Shown piece by piece: positions 31,218-40,008 of a stretch of DNA of 64,000 bases; positions within the stretch are counted from its first letter, which is position 1; each line of letters opens with the position of its first letter. Where the stretch lies: NCBI RefSeq assembly GCF_042648145.1, contig NZ_JBHRWV010000008.1, forward strand, positions 124,001 through 188,000. The letters are read 5' to 3'. The notes beneath the pieces were generated by a model that saw only the letters and a program-made list of their open reading frames with translations, made no database searches and was not told the origin of the DNA. A program made the translations under genes and the position numbers. The DNA is from Salinicoccus sesuvii (GTDB lineage Bacteria > Bacillota > Bacilli > Staphylococcales > Salinicoccaceae).

Positions 31218-34058
31218 TCAATCCCCCTGGTGGTTTCTATCCAACCATTTTTTAAGATGATAACCGGTGTAGCTTTCTGCTTCTGCCATAACTTTCTCTA
31301 CAGAACCGTTCACGACAATTGTACCCCCGCCATCGCCCCCTTCAGGACCAAGGTCGGTAATATGGTCTGCCACTTTAATAACATCCAGATTGTGTTCGAT
31401 GACAATGACGGTATCACCATTATCGACAAGTCTTTGTATAACTGTGATCAGCTTACCGATGTCTTCAGAATGCAATCCTGTTGTCGGTTCGTCAAGTATA
31501 TAAAGTGATTTACCATCCGAGCGCTTATGCAGTTCTGACGCCAACTTCACGCGTTGTGCTTCTCCACCGGACAAGGTCGTAGCAGGCTGTCCGAGACGAA
31601 CATAGCCAAGTCCGACATCGAGCAATGTCTTGAATTTGCGTTTGATTTTAGGCATGTTTTCAAAGAAATAATAGGCTTCTTCCACTGTCATTGCCAGTAC
31701 ATCTGCGATACTGCTATCTTTGTATTTTACTTCCAATGTTTCTCTATTATAACGTTTTCCATCACAGACTTCACATGGTACGAATACATCCGGTAGAAAA
31801 TGCATTTCGATCTTGATGATACCATCACCGCGACAAGCCTCACATCGACCGCCTTTCACGTTAAAACTGAAGCGCCCCTTCTGATAGCCACGCACTTTTG
31901 CTTCATTAGTCTGAGCGAATACGTCACGTATATCATCGAACACGCCTGTGTATGTTGCCGGATTACTCCGCGGTGTACGGCCAATCGGTGACTGGTCAAT
32001 ATCAATGATCTTCTCGATATTTTCAGCACCTTTGATTTCTCTATGCTCACCTGGTATATGCTTAGATTTGTACAACTTAGTATGCAGTCCCTTGTACAGT
32101 ATCTCATTGACAAGGGTACTTTTTCCCGAGCCTGATACCCCTGTTACAACATTTAGTACAGACAGAGGTATTTTGACATTAACGTTTTTTAGGTTGTTTT
32201 CTTTGGCACCTTTTACTTCAAGGCTTTTCTTCATGTCAGGCTTTCTGTAGTTCTCAGGAAGTGGTATCTTCTTTTTGCCGCTCAAGTACTGCCCTGTAAT
32301 GGAATTATCGTCATTCATCACCTCTTCTGGTGTACCCTGAGACATGACTTGCCCACCATGTTCCCCAGCGCCTGGACCAATATCGATAAGATGATCACTT
32401 GCGAGCATGGTATCTTCATCATGTTCAACGACAATTAGTGTATTGCCAAGATCACGCATATCCTTCAAAGTACTGATCAGTCGGTCGTTATCTCGCTGAT
32501 GTAGCCCGATTGATGGTTCATCGAGGATATAGAGTACGCCGCTCAAACGAGAACCGATTTGGGTGGCCAGCCGGATACGCTGAGCTTCTCCACCAGAAAG
32601 TGTGCCGCTACGACGATTCAGTGTCAGATAGTCGAGTCCAACGTTATAGAGGAAAGTCAGACGTTCATTTATTTCTTTTAAAATTGGTGCGGCAATCTGT
32701 CGGTTCTTTTCAGACAACTCAAGATGTGTGAAGAACTGAAGTGCCTCCTTAACCGCTTCATCGACTGCCTCGCCAATATGCCGTCCATCTATCTTAACGG
32801 ATAGAGCTTCCTCGTTGAGACGGTAGCCAGAACACGTCTTACATTCAATCTCTCTCATGTACCTACTCATCACATCGCGCGTATATTCCGAAGGACTTTC
32901 CTTATATCTGCGCTCGATATTATTAATAATACCCTCGTAAGGCATCTTGCGCTGGCGAGCAACACCATTGTTCTGGTTGAACGTGTAGCTAATCATTTCG
33001 CCTTTAGAGCCAAAAAGTATGATCTCTTTTTCTTTCTTTGTCAGATCCTTGAAAGGCTTTTGCATATCAATACCGAAGTGGTCACACGTTTGTTTGAGCA
33101 GTGTCGGATAATAGTCCGAACTAATCGGCTGCCAAGGGTTTAAAGCACCTTCTTCTAATGTCAGTGAAGGATCAGGGATGACTAGCCGTTCATCCACGGC
33201 CATTTTCATCCCTAGACCATCACAATCCGCACATGCACCATAAGGTGCATTGAATGAAAATAACCTCGGTTCCATTTCAGAGAGCGTGAATCCGCACTCT
33301 GGACAGGAAAAGTGCTCAGAGAAATGCATATCTTCTCCTTCGATTACATTGACGGTAACGTTTCCCTCACCTTTCTCGAGTGCGGTCTGCATTGAATCGC
33401 TAAGCCGAGCTTCGATGCCATCACGTACTGCGAGTCGGTCGATGACAACATCTATACTATGCTTTTTATTCTTTGTTAATTCCGGGACAGACTCAATATC
33501 GTACATTTCTCCATCGACGAGAACACGCGCATAGCCTTCCTTCGCAAGTTGCTCAAAAATTTTCTCATGCATTCCTTTTCTACCCCTAATTATAGGAGCG
33601 AGTACCTGTATTTTAGAGCGTTCAGGCAAATCCATTACCTGATCCACCATCTCTTGAATAGTCTGTGAGGTAATTTCTATACCATGAATCGGACAGTACG
33701 GTGTGCCTGCTCGTGCGTAAAGCAGACGCAAGTAATCGTAGATTTCGGTAATCGTTGATACCGTTGACCGCGGATTATTACTTGTTGTCTTTTGATCAAT
33801 GGAAATGGCAGGAGAGAGGCCTTCAATTGAATCCACATCTGGCTTTTCCATCTGTCCGAGAAATTGCCGAGCATAGGCACTCAGTGACTCTACGTATCTC
33901 CGTTGTCCTTCAGCATAAATTGTATCGAATGCGAGGGATGATTTGCCGGATCCGGACAATCCTGTCATTACAACAAGCTGATCCCTTGGAATATCAACGT
34001 TGATATTTTTTAGGTTGTGCTGTCTGGCCCCTCTGATGCTGATATTTTTATTTTTCAA
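31218..34058 (-). CDS. uvrA: Excinuclease ABC subunit A
   Basis: The 946-residue ATPase has two ABC modules (Walker A GLSGSGKSS near 33 and GVSGSGKST near 640), two zinc motifs (CPECG..CADC and CEACRGDG..CEVC) and two LSGGEAQR signatures. It recognises bulky DNA lesions and loads UvrB. The gene follows uvrB by 6 nt, under the same LexA-controlled promoter, and precedes the YvlB-like gene by 1 nt. Confidence 0.98.
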   Translation of the reverse strand: MKNKNISIRGARQHNLKNINVDIPRDQLVVMTGLSGSGKSSLAFDTIYAEGQRRYVESLSAYARQFLGQMEKPDVDSIEGLSPAISIDQKTTSNNPRSTVSTITEIYDYLRLLYARAGTPYCPIHGIEITSQTIQEMVDQVMDLPERSKIQVLAPIIRGRKGMHEKIFEQLAKEGYARVLVDGEMYDIESVPELTKNKKHSIDVVIDRLAVRDGIEARLSDSMQTALEKGEGNVTVNVIEGEDMHFSEHFSCPECGFTLSEMEPRLFSFNAPYGACADCDGLGMKMAVDERLVIPDPSLTLEEGALNPWQPISSDYYPTLLKQTCDHFGIDMQKPFKDLTKKEKEIILFGSKGEMISYTFNQNNGVARQRKMPYEGIINNIERRYKESPSEYTRDVMSRYMREIECKTCSGYRLNEEALSVKIDGRHIGEAVDEAVKEALQFFTHLELSEKNRQIAAPILKEINERLTFLYNVGLDYLTLNRRSGTLSGGEAQRIRLATQIGSRLSGVLYILDEPSIGLHQRDNDRLISTLKDMRDLGNTLIVVEHDEDTMLASDHLIDIGPGAGEHGGQVMSQGTPEEVMNDDNSITGQYLSGKKKIPLPENYRKPDMKKSLEVKGAKENNLKNVNVKIPLSVLNVVTGVSGSGKSTLVNEILYKGLHTKLYKSKHIPGEHREIKGAENIEKIIDIDQSPIGRTPRSNPATYTGVFDDIRDVFAQTNEAKVRGYQKGRFSFNVKGGRCEACRGDGIIKIEMHFLPDVFVPCEVCDGKRYNRETLEVKYKDSSIADVLAMTVEEAYYFFENMPKIKRKFKTLLDVGLGYVRLGQPATTLSGGEAQRVKLASELHKRSDGKSLYILDEPTTGLHSEDIGKLITVIQRLVDNGDTVIVIEHNLDVIKVADHITDLGPEGGDGGGTIVVNGSVEKVMAEAESYTGYHLKKWLDRNHQGD

Positions 34059-34064
34059 AGATGA

Positions 34065-36044
34065 TCACCCTTCTGCTTTCAGTTCAAATAATGCATCTCT
34101 TAGCTCAGAAGCAGTTTCGAAGTCGAGATCTTTAGCAGCTTGCTTCATATCTGCTTCTAGCTGAGCCATTACTTTTTCTCTTTCCTTCTTCGTCATCTTG
34201 CCTTTTTTACGTGTACTCTCTGCTTTTTCTTCCCTGTCTTCCTTCACTTCAACCTGGGCGCTAATAGTATCACGAATTTCTTTTTGGATGGTCTGTGGTG
34301 TGATGCCGTGGGCTTCGTTATAAGCCATTTGTGTTTCACGACGCCGCTTTGTTTCATCGAGCGCATATCGCATGGAATCAGTAATCTTATCACCATACAT
34401 GATGACGTGCCCACTGCTGTTACGCGCGGAACGGCCAATGGTCTGAACTAGGGAACGGCTTGAACGTAGGAACCCTTCTTTATCGGCATCCAATATCGCA
34501 ACGAGTGATACTTCAGGAATATCTATCCCTTCACGAAGTAGATTGATACCGACAAGAACATCGTATGTTCCCATACGCAGTTCTCGGATAATCTCGATGC
34601 GTTCGAGTGTCTTTATCTCAGAGTGCAGATACTGCACTTTTATTCCTGATTCCTTCAAGTACGCCGTCAAATCCTCAGACATCTTCTTGGTCAACGTTGT
34701 AATCAACACGCGTTCATTCTTCTCAGACCGTGCAATGATTTCTTCAAGCAGGTCATCAATTTGATGTTCCGATGGTCGGACATCGATTGTCGGATCAAGC
34801 AGTCCCGTCGGCCGAATAATCTGTTCGACCATTTTTTCAGTGTGCTCCATTTCGTACGGACCCGGTGTGGCTGAAACGTAAAGCATCTGCTGAGCTTTCG
34901 ATTCAAATTCTTCGAATTTGAGCGGACGGTTATCAAGTGCACTCGGCAATCTGAAACCGTGATCGACCAATACTTTTTTCCTCGCTTGGTCACCGTTATA
35001 CATGCCGCGCACTTGGGGCACTGTCACGTGCGATTCATCTATCATAATGAGGAAATCATCGAAATAATCAAGCAATGTATAGGGCGTAGAACCCATTGGG
35101 CGTAAAGTAAGATGGAGTGAGTAGTTTTCTATACCGGAACAAAAACCCATCTCTCGCATCATCTCAAGGTCATAGTTAGTGCGCTGTTCTAAGCGCTGTG
35201 CTTCGAGCAACTTATTGTCATCCCGTAAAATCTTAAGCTGTGACTCCAACTCTTTTTCTATTCTTTCGATGGCTACTTTCATCTTTTCTTCGCGCGTAAC
35301 GAAGTGAGAAGCAGGGAATATTGCAAAGTGTTCTCTCTCCGCCATCACTTCACCTGTCAGATGGTCCACTTCCCTGATGCGATCAATTTCGTCTCCGAAA
35401 AATTCGACACGGATACATTGTTCGTCTCTTGAAGCTGGAAATACTTCTACTATATCTCCTCGTACCCTGAAAGTCCCACGTCTAAAATCGATATCATTAC
35501 GAGCGTATTGAACATCTACTAGTTTACGTAGGAACTCATTACGATCCATCTGCATGCCAACACGTGCGCTCACTACCATATCTCTATATTCTTCAGGGTT
35601 ACCGAGACCATAGATGCAACTGACAGAAGAGATGATAATAACATCATCTCTTTCAAAAAGTGAGCTCGTCGCAGAGTGACGCAGTTTATCTATTTCATCA
35701 TTGATCTGTGCATCCTTTTCGATGAAAGTATCAGTCTGTGGTACATATGCTTCCGGCTGATAATAGTCATAATAGCTGACAAAGTACTCTACCCGGTTAT
35801 TCGGAAAAAACTCTTTGAATTCACTATAGAGCTGTCCTGCAAGTGTCTTGTTATGGGCAATGATTAATGTCGGTTTACCGACCTCCTCAATCACCTTACT
35901 CATCGTATATGTCTTACCGGTCCCTGTAGCACCAAGCAGTGTTTGGTGCCTATTTCCGGATTTGATCTGTTCCGTCAGTTCTTTTATTGCTTTAGGCTGA
36001 TCGCCCGCTGGTTTGAATTTCGAAACAACTTCAAATTTTGCCAT
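34065..36044 (-). CDS. uvrB: Excinuclease ABC subunit B
   Basis: The 659-residue DNA-repair helicase has Walker A GATGTGKT near 39-46, a beta-hairpin region YYDYYQPEAYVP that inserts into DNA, helicase motif DESH and a C-terminal UVR domain (about 620-655). It verifies damage and recruits UvrC. It heads the uvrB-uvrA transcript, whose -35 overlaps a LexA site at 36103-36116. Length is normal. Confidence 0.98.
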   Translation of the reverse strand: MAKFEVVSKFKPAGDQPKAIKELTEQIKSGNRHQTLLGATGTGKTYTMSKVIEEVGKPTLIIAHNKTLAGQLYSEFKEFFPNNRVEYFVSYYDYYQPEAYVPQTDTFIEKDAQINDEIDKLRHSATSSLFERDDVIIISSVSCIYGLGNPEEYRDMVVSARVGMQMDRNEFLRKLVDVQYARNDIDFRRGTFRVRGDIVEVFPASRDEQCIRVEFFGDEIDRIREVDHLTGEVMAEREHFAIFPASHFVTREEKMKVAIERIEKELESQLKILRDDNKLLEAQRLEQRTNYDLEMMREMGFCSGIENYSLHLTLRPMGSTPYTLLDYFDDFLIMIDESHVTVPQVRGMYNGDQARKKVLVDHGFRLPSALDNRPLKFEEFESKAQQMLYVSATPGPYEMEHTEKMVEQIIRPTGLLDPTIDVRPSEHQIDDLLEEIIARSEKNERVLITTLTKKMSEDLTAYLKESGIKVQYLHSEIKTLERIEIIRELRMGTYDVLVGINLLREGIDIPEVSLVAILDADKEGFLRSSRSLVQTIGRSARNSSGHVIMYGDKITDSMRYALDETKRRRETQMAYNEAHGITPQTIQKEIRDTISAQVEVKEDREEKAESTRKKGKMTKKEREKVMAQLEADMKQAAKDLDFETASELRDALFELKAEG

Positions 36045-36076
36045 TCAGCTCTTCCCCCATTTTTTACTCACACACT

Positions 36077-36116
36077 ATTTTACAAAATAAAAATAGAAAT
36101 AACAAACATTTGTTCG
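36077..36116 (-). promoter_or_regulatory. uvrBA promoter with LexA (SOS) box
   Basis: Minus-strand TTGTTA (36100-36105) and TAAAAT (36077-36082) are 17 nt apart. The LexA site CGAACAAATGTTTG (36103-36116), one base from a perfect palindrome, overlaps the -35. SOS control of uvrBA is thus well supported. Confidence 0.85.
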
Positions 36117-36128
36117 GTTATTTCTATT
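36092..36128 (-). terminator. csbA terminator carrying the LexA box in its loop
   Basis: A 12-bp inverted repeat AATAGAAATAAC/GTTATTTCTATT encloses most of the LexA box, which itself folds further. The minus strand downstream is T-rich. The csbA stop lies inside the right arm. Confidence 0.65.
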
Positions 36129-36360
36129 CTTCATCTATTTGGTCTACTTCAAAGATTTCTACTAGCATATACCCGATGACTATAGAAAGAGCGTCAATGA
36201 AAATCACCCATTCCGTGTGATAGAACCCGCGATATATTGACACGCCGAAAATGACAAATGTTAATAGGACGGCAATGAATTTATTGCGCGTCAAACGTGC
36301 AAAAATCACAACGGTTACCGCTGGAACGACCATCGCCATCATATACCAGTATAACGCCAT
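36124..36360 (-). CDS. csbA: CsbA-family small membrane protein
   Basis: The 78-residue protein has three or so membrane helices (about 3-22, 27-44 and 50-68) and an acidic end, matching CsbA, a sigma-B-controlled membrane protein of unknown role in Bacillus that also lies beside uvrB. No sigma-B promoter is visible here; the gene starts 3 nt after the HD gene stop and looks co-transcribed with it. A GGAGACC ribosome site precedes the ATG. Confidence 0.88.
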   Translation of the reverse strand: MALYWYMMAMVVPAVTVVIFARLTRNKFIAVLLTFVIFGVSIYRGFYHTEWVIFIDALSIVIGYMLVEIFEVDQIDEE

Positions 36361-36363
36361 TCA

Positions 36364-37002
36364 TCAGGTCTCCTTGCTCATGATGGACTCTGTAATATCC
36401 ATCAGTTCAGTTTTTGGTATGAATCGCTCTTTCAACATATCTGTAAGAATGTTCTCCAGAAAATCTTGAACACAAACGAGGTGAGAGAATTTCTTGATTG
36501 TAATCAACGACATCTCATAGATTTCGAAGAACAAAGGTTCCGGGTTGCGCTTCTGGATCTCACCAAAAGATTCATAGAGAAGATCGATTTTATCAGCAAC
36601 CGATAGGATTTGGCCTTCCAACGTGCCATCCTTCCCTTCTTGTAGACGTCTCATATAGATTGATTGGTATTCTTGGGGGAACTCTTCTTGAATAAATCGT
36701 GAAGTCATACTTTCCTCGACTTCTTTGAAAAGTGTATTGAGCTCTCCAGACGCATATTTGACCGGCGTTTTGATATCTCCTGTAAAAATTTCAGGATAGT
36801 CATGATTCAATGCTTTTTCATAAAGACTTTTCCAATCGATCTCACTCCCGTGATGTTCCTCCACTGTTCCGAGGTATTGCGCGATTTTTGTTACTTTGAA
36901 AGAGTGCGCTGCAACATTATGTTCCTGATATTTAAACTTCCCAGGACACCGGATCAGCTTCTCAAGATCATTTAAACTTTTAAAATATTGGTGAACTCCC
37001 AT
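36364..37002 (-). CDS. HD-domain phosphohydrolase (YfbR-like)
   Basis: The 212-residue protein carries HD-domain metal ligands: H in EHNVAAHSFKV, HD in LNHDYPE and an aspartate in SVADKIDLL. It resembles YfbR-type 5'-deoxynucleotidases, so a nucleotide monophosphatase is the best guess, but the substrate is not shown. It sits between a membrane thioredoxin gene (1-base overlap) and csbA. Confidence 0.8.
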   Translation of the reverse strand: MGVHQYFKSLNDLEKLIRCPGKFKYQEHNVAAHSFKVTKIAQYLGTVEEHHGSEIDWKSLYEKALNHDYPEIFTGDIKTPVKYASGELNTLFKEVEESMTSRFIQEEFPQEYQSIYMRRLQEGKDGTLEGQILSVADKIDLLYESFGEIQKRNPEPLFFEIYEMSLITIKKFSHLVCVQDFLENILTDMLKERFIPKTELMDITESIMSKET

Positions 37003-37592
37003 TAGGATGCCTCCTTGACATAGTTGATATAGTTACTGATTAGTCTCTGTTCTACTTCGCCGATATAGGCTCTAATGACCTCTCCGTTCTGATCCACAAA
37101 AAAAGTTGTTGGCATTAGATTGATTTTATACGTATCAATCGATGCTGATTCGTCTGAAAACGCATATACTGGGTATTGGACATCGAATTCTTCTAGAAAT
37201 GCATCCCTATTCGCTGCCTTGTCGTCGATATTAATACCAACAATCTCTATCGATTCATCTTGGTGCGCTTGGTAAAATCCATTCAATTCCGGCGTCTCTT
37301 TCCGGCATGGGTCGCACCATGAAGCAAAGAAGTTGATTACAGTCACTTCGTTTGACTGGATAATGGATTGGAGAGACTCAGAGTCGTTAATGACTCCTTC
37401 CACTTGCTCCTCCATCATATTCATACCCACTGCGTGATGGTTGTCACGCCCCTCAGACTTCTGGAGGGTCTGAATTGACTGTTCACGAAGCCCTTCTTCG
37501 GACATGTTAACCACTGCAACAATGCCAGCACCTACAATAAGAAAAAACATTGTTAATACAAGTACTATAAATATATTTTTCTTTTTCATCAT
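37002..37592 (-). CDS. Membrane-anchored thioredoxin-like protein (ResA/TlpA type)
   Basis: The 196-residue product has an N-terminal signal anchor (about 5-28) and an extracytoplasmic thioredoxin domain with FFASWCDPCRKE (CDPC redox site). It also has a cis-proline in INLMPTTFF. ResA-like proteins reduce apocytochrome c before haem attachment, which fits the cytochrome c551 gene at 39169. That link is inference. It overlaps the HD gene by one base. Confidence 0.88.
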   Translation of the reverse strand: MMKKKNIFIVLVLTMFFLIVGAGIVAVVNMSEEGLREQSIQTLQKSEGRDNHHAVGMNMMEEQVEGVINDSESLQSIIQSNEVTVINFFASWCDPCRKETPELNGFYQAHQDESIEIVGINIDDKAANRDAFLEEFDVQYPVYAFSDESASIDTYKINLMPTTFFVDQNGEVIRAYIGEVEQRLISNYINYVKEAS

Positions 37593-37661
37593 TCAACATA
37601 CCTTATCATTTATTTAGCCTAGTTTAACATAACATTTGTCACCTTACATTGTTGAGACACG

Positions 37662-37692
37662 CAAAAAGGCCAGAACAAAGTTCTGACCTTTA
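37662..37692 (-). terminator. Terminator after the LysM-NlpC/P60 gene
   Basis: Stem AAAGGCCAGAA/TTCTGACCTTT with one mismatch and a 5-nt loop, followed on the minus strand by T's. Confidence 0.85.
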
Positions 37693-37729
37693 AGGTTCAT
37701 ATATATTAATATCAAAAATGTTTCTTATA

Positions 37730-38833
37730 TTAGTATCTGAAGTAACCGTCGATTGTACCATGTACATAGCTTACTGAACGCTGTCCAACACCTTCTGAAG
37801 GGTTAAGTGCGTCAACCATTTGACCGTTGCCGATGTAGACCCCAACGTGAGAACCGCCATTGAAGAATACAAGGTCACCCGGTTGTGGGTTAGAAACTTG
37901 TGTACCTGCAGCCATTTGAGCCGCCGCTGTTCTTGGAAGGCTTGTACCTTTATAAGCTTTCATGAACTGCTGTGCAAAGGCTGAGCAATCTACTGCAGTC
38001 GCAGAGTTACCGCCGTATACATAGGACTTGCCAGCTGCTACAGAGTGAGCTACAGATGCTGCGTTGCCGCCAGTGGAAACCTGTTGTACCTGAGCCTGCT
38101 GAGCTTGCTGCTGCTGGGCTTCCGCTTGTTCAGCTTGACGCTGTTCAATTCTTTGTTGACGTTGCTCCTCTGCCGCTTGTTCTGCTGCACGTTGTTCAGC
38201 AGCTGCTTGTTCTGCTGCACGTTGTTCAGCCGCACGCTGTTCAGCAGCCGCTTGATTGTTATTTTGAGCTGCTGGGGCAGATGCTTGCTCGTTGTTTTGA
38301 GTTGCAGGAGCTACTGCTTGTACTTCAGTAGTCTCTTCAGCTGGTGCTGATTCCACAACTTGAGTTTCTTCAACTGCTGGTGCTTCTTCAACTGCTGGTG
38401 CTTCTTCAACTGCTGGCGCTTCTTCAACTGCTGGCGCAGCACCTGCTGCTACGATTAGAGTCTTGCCAGCATAAATCATGTCAGAGGAAAGGTTGTTCCA
38501 CTCCATGATTTCATGGTAATCGACATTGAATTTTTGTCCAATTTCAAAAAGAGTGTCACCTGGTTGGATAACATACGTGCCATCGTTGGATTCTTGAACA
38601 ACTTCTTCATTTCCTGCTTCTTCAGCATCAAGTTCAAGTACGTCCCCAGGGAGTATTAGATCTCCAGAAAGTCCGTTTGCTTCTTTAAGTGTAGATACGG
38701 AAGTTCCATTCTCGTTTGCAAGACCCCAAAGTGTGTCACCGCTCTGTACCGTATATTCTGCTGCAGAGATATTGTTTGATGCGATCCCTGTAAGTGCTGT
38801 TACTGTTGCGACTGATAGCAATGTCTTCTTCAT
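37730..38833 (-). CDS. Secreted LysM-NlpC/P60 cell-wall hydrolase
   Basis: The 367-residue protein has a signal peptide (cleavage likely after A25), LysM domains at about 27-70 and 87-130 that bind peptidoglycan, a low-complexity linker (about 131-255) and a C-terminal NlpC/P60 peptidase (about 260-367) with C283 in VDCSAF and H329 in GGSHVGVYIG. It should cleave D-gamma-glutamyl-diamino acid bonds of the stem peptide, like LytE/LytF of Bacillus. The linker holds four 6-residue AVEEAP units and AEQRA-type repeats. A WalR box lies upstream. It is monocistronic. Confidence 0.93.
   Translation of the reverse strand: MKKTLLSVATVTALTGIASNNISAAEYTVQSGDTLWGLANENGTSVSTLKEANGLSGDLILPGDVLELDAEEAGNEEVVQESNDGTYVIQPGDTLFEIGQKFNVDYHEIMEWNNLSSDMIYAGKTLIVAAGAAPAVEEAPAVEEAPAVEEAPAVEETQVVESAPAEETTEVQAVAPATQNNEQASAPAAQNNNQAAAEQRAAEQRAAEQAAAEQRAAEQAAEEQRQQRIEQRQAEQAEAQQQQAQQAQVQQVSTGGNAASVAHSVAAGKSYVYGGNSATAVDCSAFAQQFMKAYKGTSLPRTAAAQMAAGTQVSNPQPGDLVFFNGGSHVGVYIGNGQMVDALNPSEGVGQRSVSYVHGTIDGYFRY
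38156..38245 (-). repeat. AEQRA-type coding repeats in the hydrolase linker
   Basis: Repeated AEQRA/AEQAA units occupy residues about 197-226 of the LysM-NlpC/P60 protein, giving a Gln/Ala/Arg-rich probably helical spacer. The DNA repeats are imperfect 15-24 nt units. Confidence 0.7.
38365..38436 (-). repeat. 18-bp tandem repeat, four copies
   Basis: Four head-to-tail 18-bp units differing by one or two bases encode AVEEAP repeats in the hydrolase linker. Copy number could vary by slippage in 6-residue steps without changing frame. Confidence 0.88.
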
Positions 38834-38960
38834 AAAAAGTAGTTCCTCCTAGTTTCCTTAACCCTGATTAATAAAAATAATTATGTTTATATTATGACCC
38901 GACCGGGTACAATGTATGTGATTAGGACTGCATTTTTGTGTCGTGCTGATTACGTTCAAC

Positions 38961-39010
38961 ACTATAGCACACAGAAATTGCTTTGTGGGTGTTTGTAACC
39001 CACTTGTAAT
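38961..39010 (-). promoter_or_regulatory. WalR box and promoter of the LysM hydrolase
   Basis: The direct repeat TGTAAC-N5-TGTAAT (38994-39010) fits the WalR consensus TGTWAH-N5-TGTWAH; it reads on the plus strand, opposite to the gene. It lies just upstream of where a -35 would be for the TATAGT -10 (minus strand, 38961-38966). Control by the WalKR cell-wall system is inferred from site and gene type. Confidence 0.65.
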
Positions 39011-39069
39011 AAAAACGAAATGACTGAAACACGCTGTAACAAGCTATTACTTCTATATGTACATATGTC

Positions 39070-39106
39070 AAAAACCCGGCTGAGCCCATGCTCAGTCGGG
39101 TTTTTT
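39070..39106 (-). terminator. Terminator after the cytochrome c551 gene
   Basis: Stem AAACCCGGCTGAG/CTCAGTCGGGTTT with one mismatch and a 6-nt loop, T-runs on both strands. Confidence 0.9.
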
Positions 39107-39168
39107 CGAATTATGCTAACCTATGATTATTATTGTCGAATTTGTGTAGCTTAGGAATCTGTAATATT

Positions 39169-39630
39169 CTATTCTCCTGTTTGAGAAGCCAACCATTGTA
39201 CAATTGCGTCAAGTTCTTCTTCATCTGTTACTAATCCTGATGGCATTGCACCCGGACCTTCTTCAATCACGTTACGGATTTCGTCTTCAGAAAGTCTATT
39301 GCCAACATCTGTAAGTGCTGGTCCTGAAGCGCCTTCCATATCTTGACCATGACATTGTACACAACTGTTATTCTGATAGACTTCCATTGCCAATTCGGAA
39401 TCTGCTGCATCTGCACCTGAGTCAGATGATGTATCGGAATCTTCTTCGGTAGAGGCGTCATCAGAACTTTCCTCGGACGATTCTTCACTATTTCCATCGC
39501 CTGATTGGTCAGCCGTTTCACCATCGGACGCGTCGTCTACTGTGCCCTCAGTCTCGTCAGCAGAATCTCCGCCACATGCCCCAAGCACAAGCACCATCGC
39601 AAAGCTCATTATCATCCACATTTTTTTCAT
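39169..39630 (-). CDS. Cytochrome c551 lipoprotein
   Basis: The 153-residue protein has a lipobox VLGAC (C19), then an Asp/Glu/Ser-rich linker (about 20-78), then a class I cytochrome c domain with the haem site CVQCH (C90, C93, H94) and the axial methionine in PGAMPSG (M129). It is a membrane-tethered electron carrier on the outer face, like Bacillus CccB. It is a single-gene unit with its own terminator. Haem attachment needs the cytochrome c maturation system, which is not in this window apart from the ResA-like protein at 37002. Confidence 0.93.
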   Translation of the reverse strand: MKKMWMIMSFAMVLVLGACGGDSADETEGTVDDASDGETADQSGDGNSEESSEESSDDASTEEDSDTSSDSGADAADSELAMEVYQNNSCVQCHGQDMEGASGPALTDVGNRLSEDEIRNVIEEGPGAMPSGLVTDEEELDAIVQWLASQTGE

Positions 39631-40008
39631 TTTATTCTCTCCTTGCTAATTTAGTTTCACTCCGTTTTCCTCAACGCAACAAATTAAGTAAATACTTCAC
39701 ACTACATATGCTAAATCATCAATTGAAGGAGCTATTATGGTATATTTCGGCTCATTCAGCTGCCGAGAAAAATCGTTGAGAGCTATGAATAGTTATGATT
39801 AAAATCGGCAAGTTGACAGGCGCTATCTACTACCATTTTCTCCTATAATAGCACAATACCCCAAAGCACAGAGTATTTAAACCATATCTTTCATATTAGT
39901 GAATGCTGATTAATTATCATAGGTTCTGCATTTATTTTCGTACTACGTTCCTACATATCATACTCGGATAAAAAATATCCATTCCTAATGGAATGGATAT
40001 CTCAGACT
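39631..40008. other. 378-nt intergenic region between cccB-like gene and prfB
   Basis: This AT-rich gap contains the prfB terminator and presumably the cytochrome gene promoter, which I cannot place confidently. A 21-codon rightward frame with an AAGGAG site (39737-39802) and a 17-codon leftward frame are too short to call genes. Confidence 0.5.
39970..40000 (-). terminator. Terminator after prfB
   Basis: Perfect 11-bp stem ATATCCATTCC/GGAATGGATAT with a TAAT loop and a T-run on the minus strand, 8 nt after the prfB stop. Confidence 0.9.

Larger units (their letters stand above)
38834..39168. other. 335-nt intergenic region, LysM hydrolase and cccA
   Basis: This gap holds the long 5' leader and promoter region of the LysM hydrolase gene, the WalR box at 38994-39010, a possible -10 TATAGT at 38961-38966, and the cytochrome gene terminator at 39070-39106. 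I see no further gene. Confidence 0.7.

Noticed and set aside
38156..38436. Tandem repeats considered as a CRISPR array
   Set aside because: Units are contiguous without spacers, in frame and encode protein repeats.
39814..39850. TTGACA and TATAAT on the plus strand as a promoter
   Set aside because: The two boxes are about 25 nt apart, too far for a normal sigma-A promoter.
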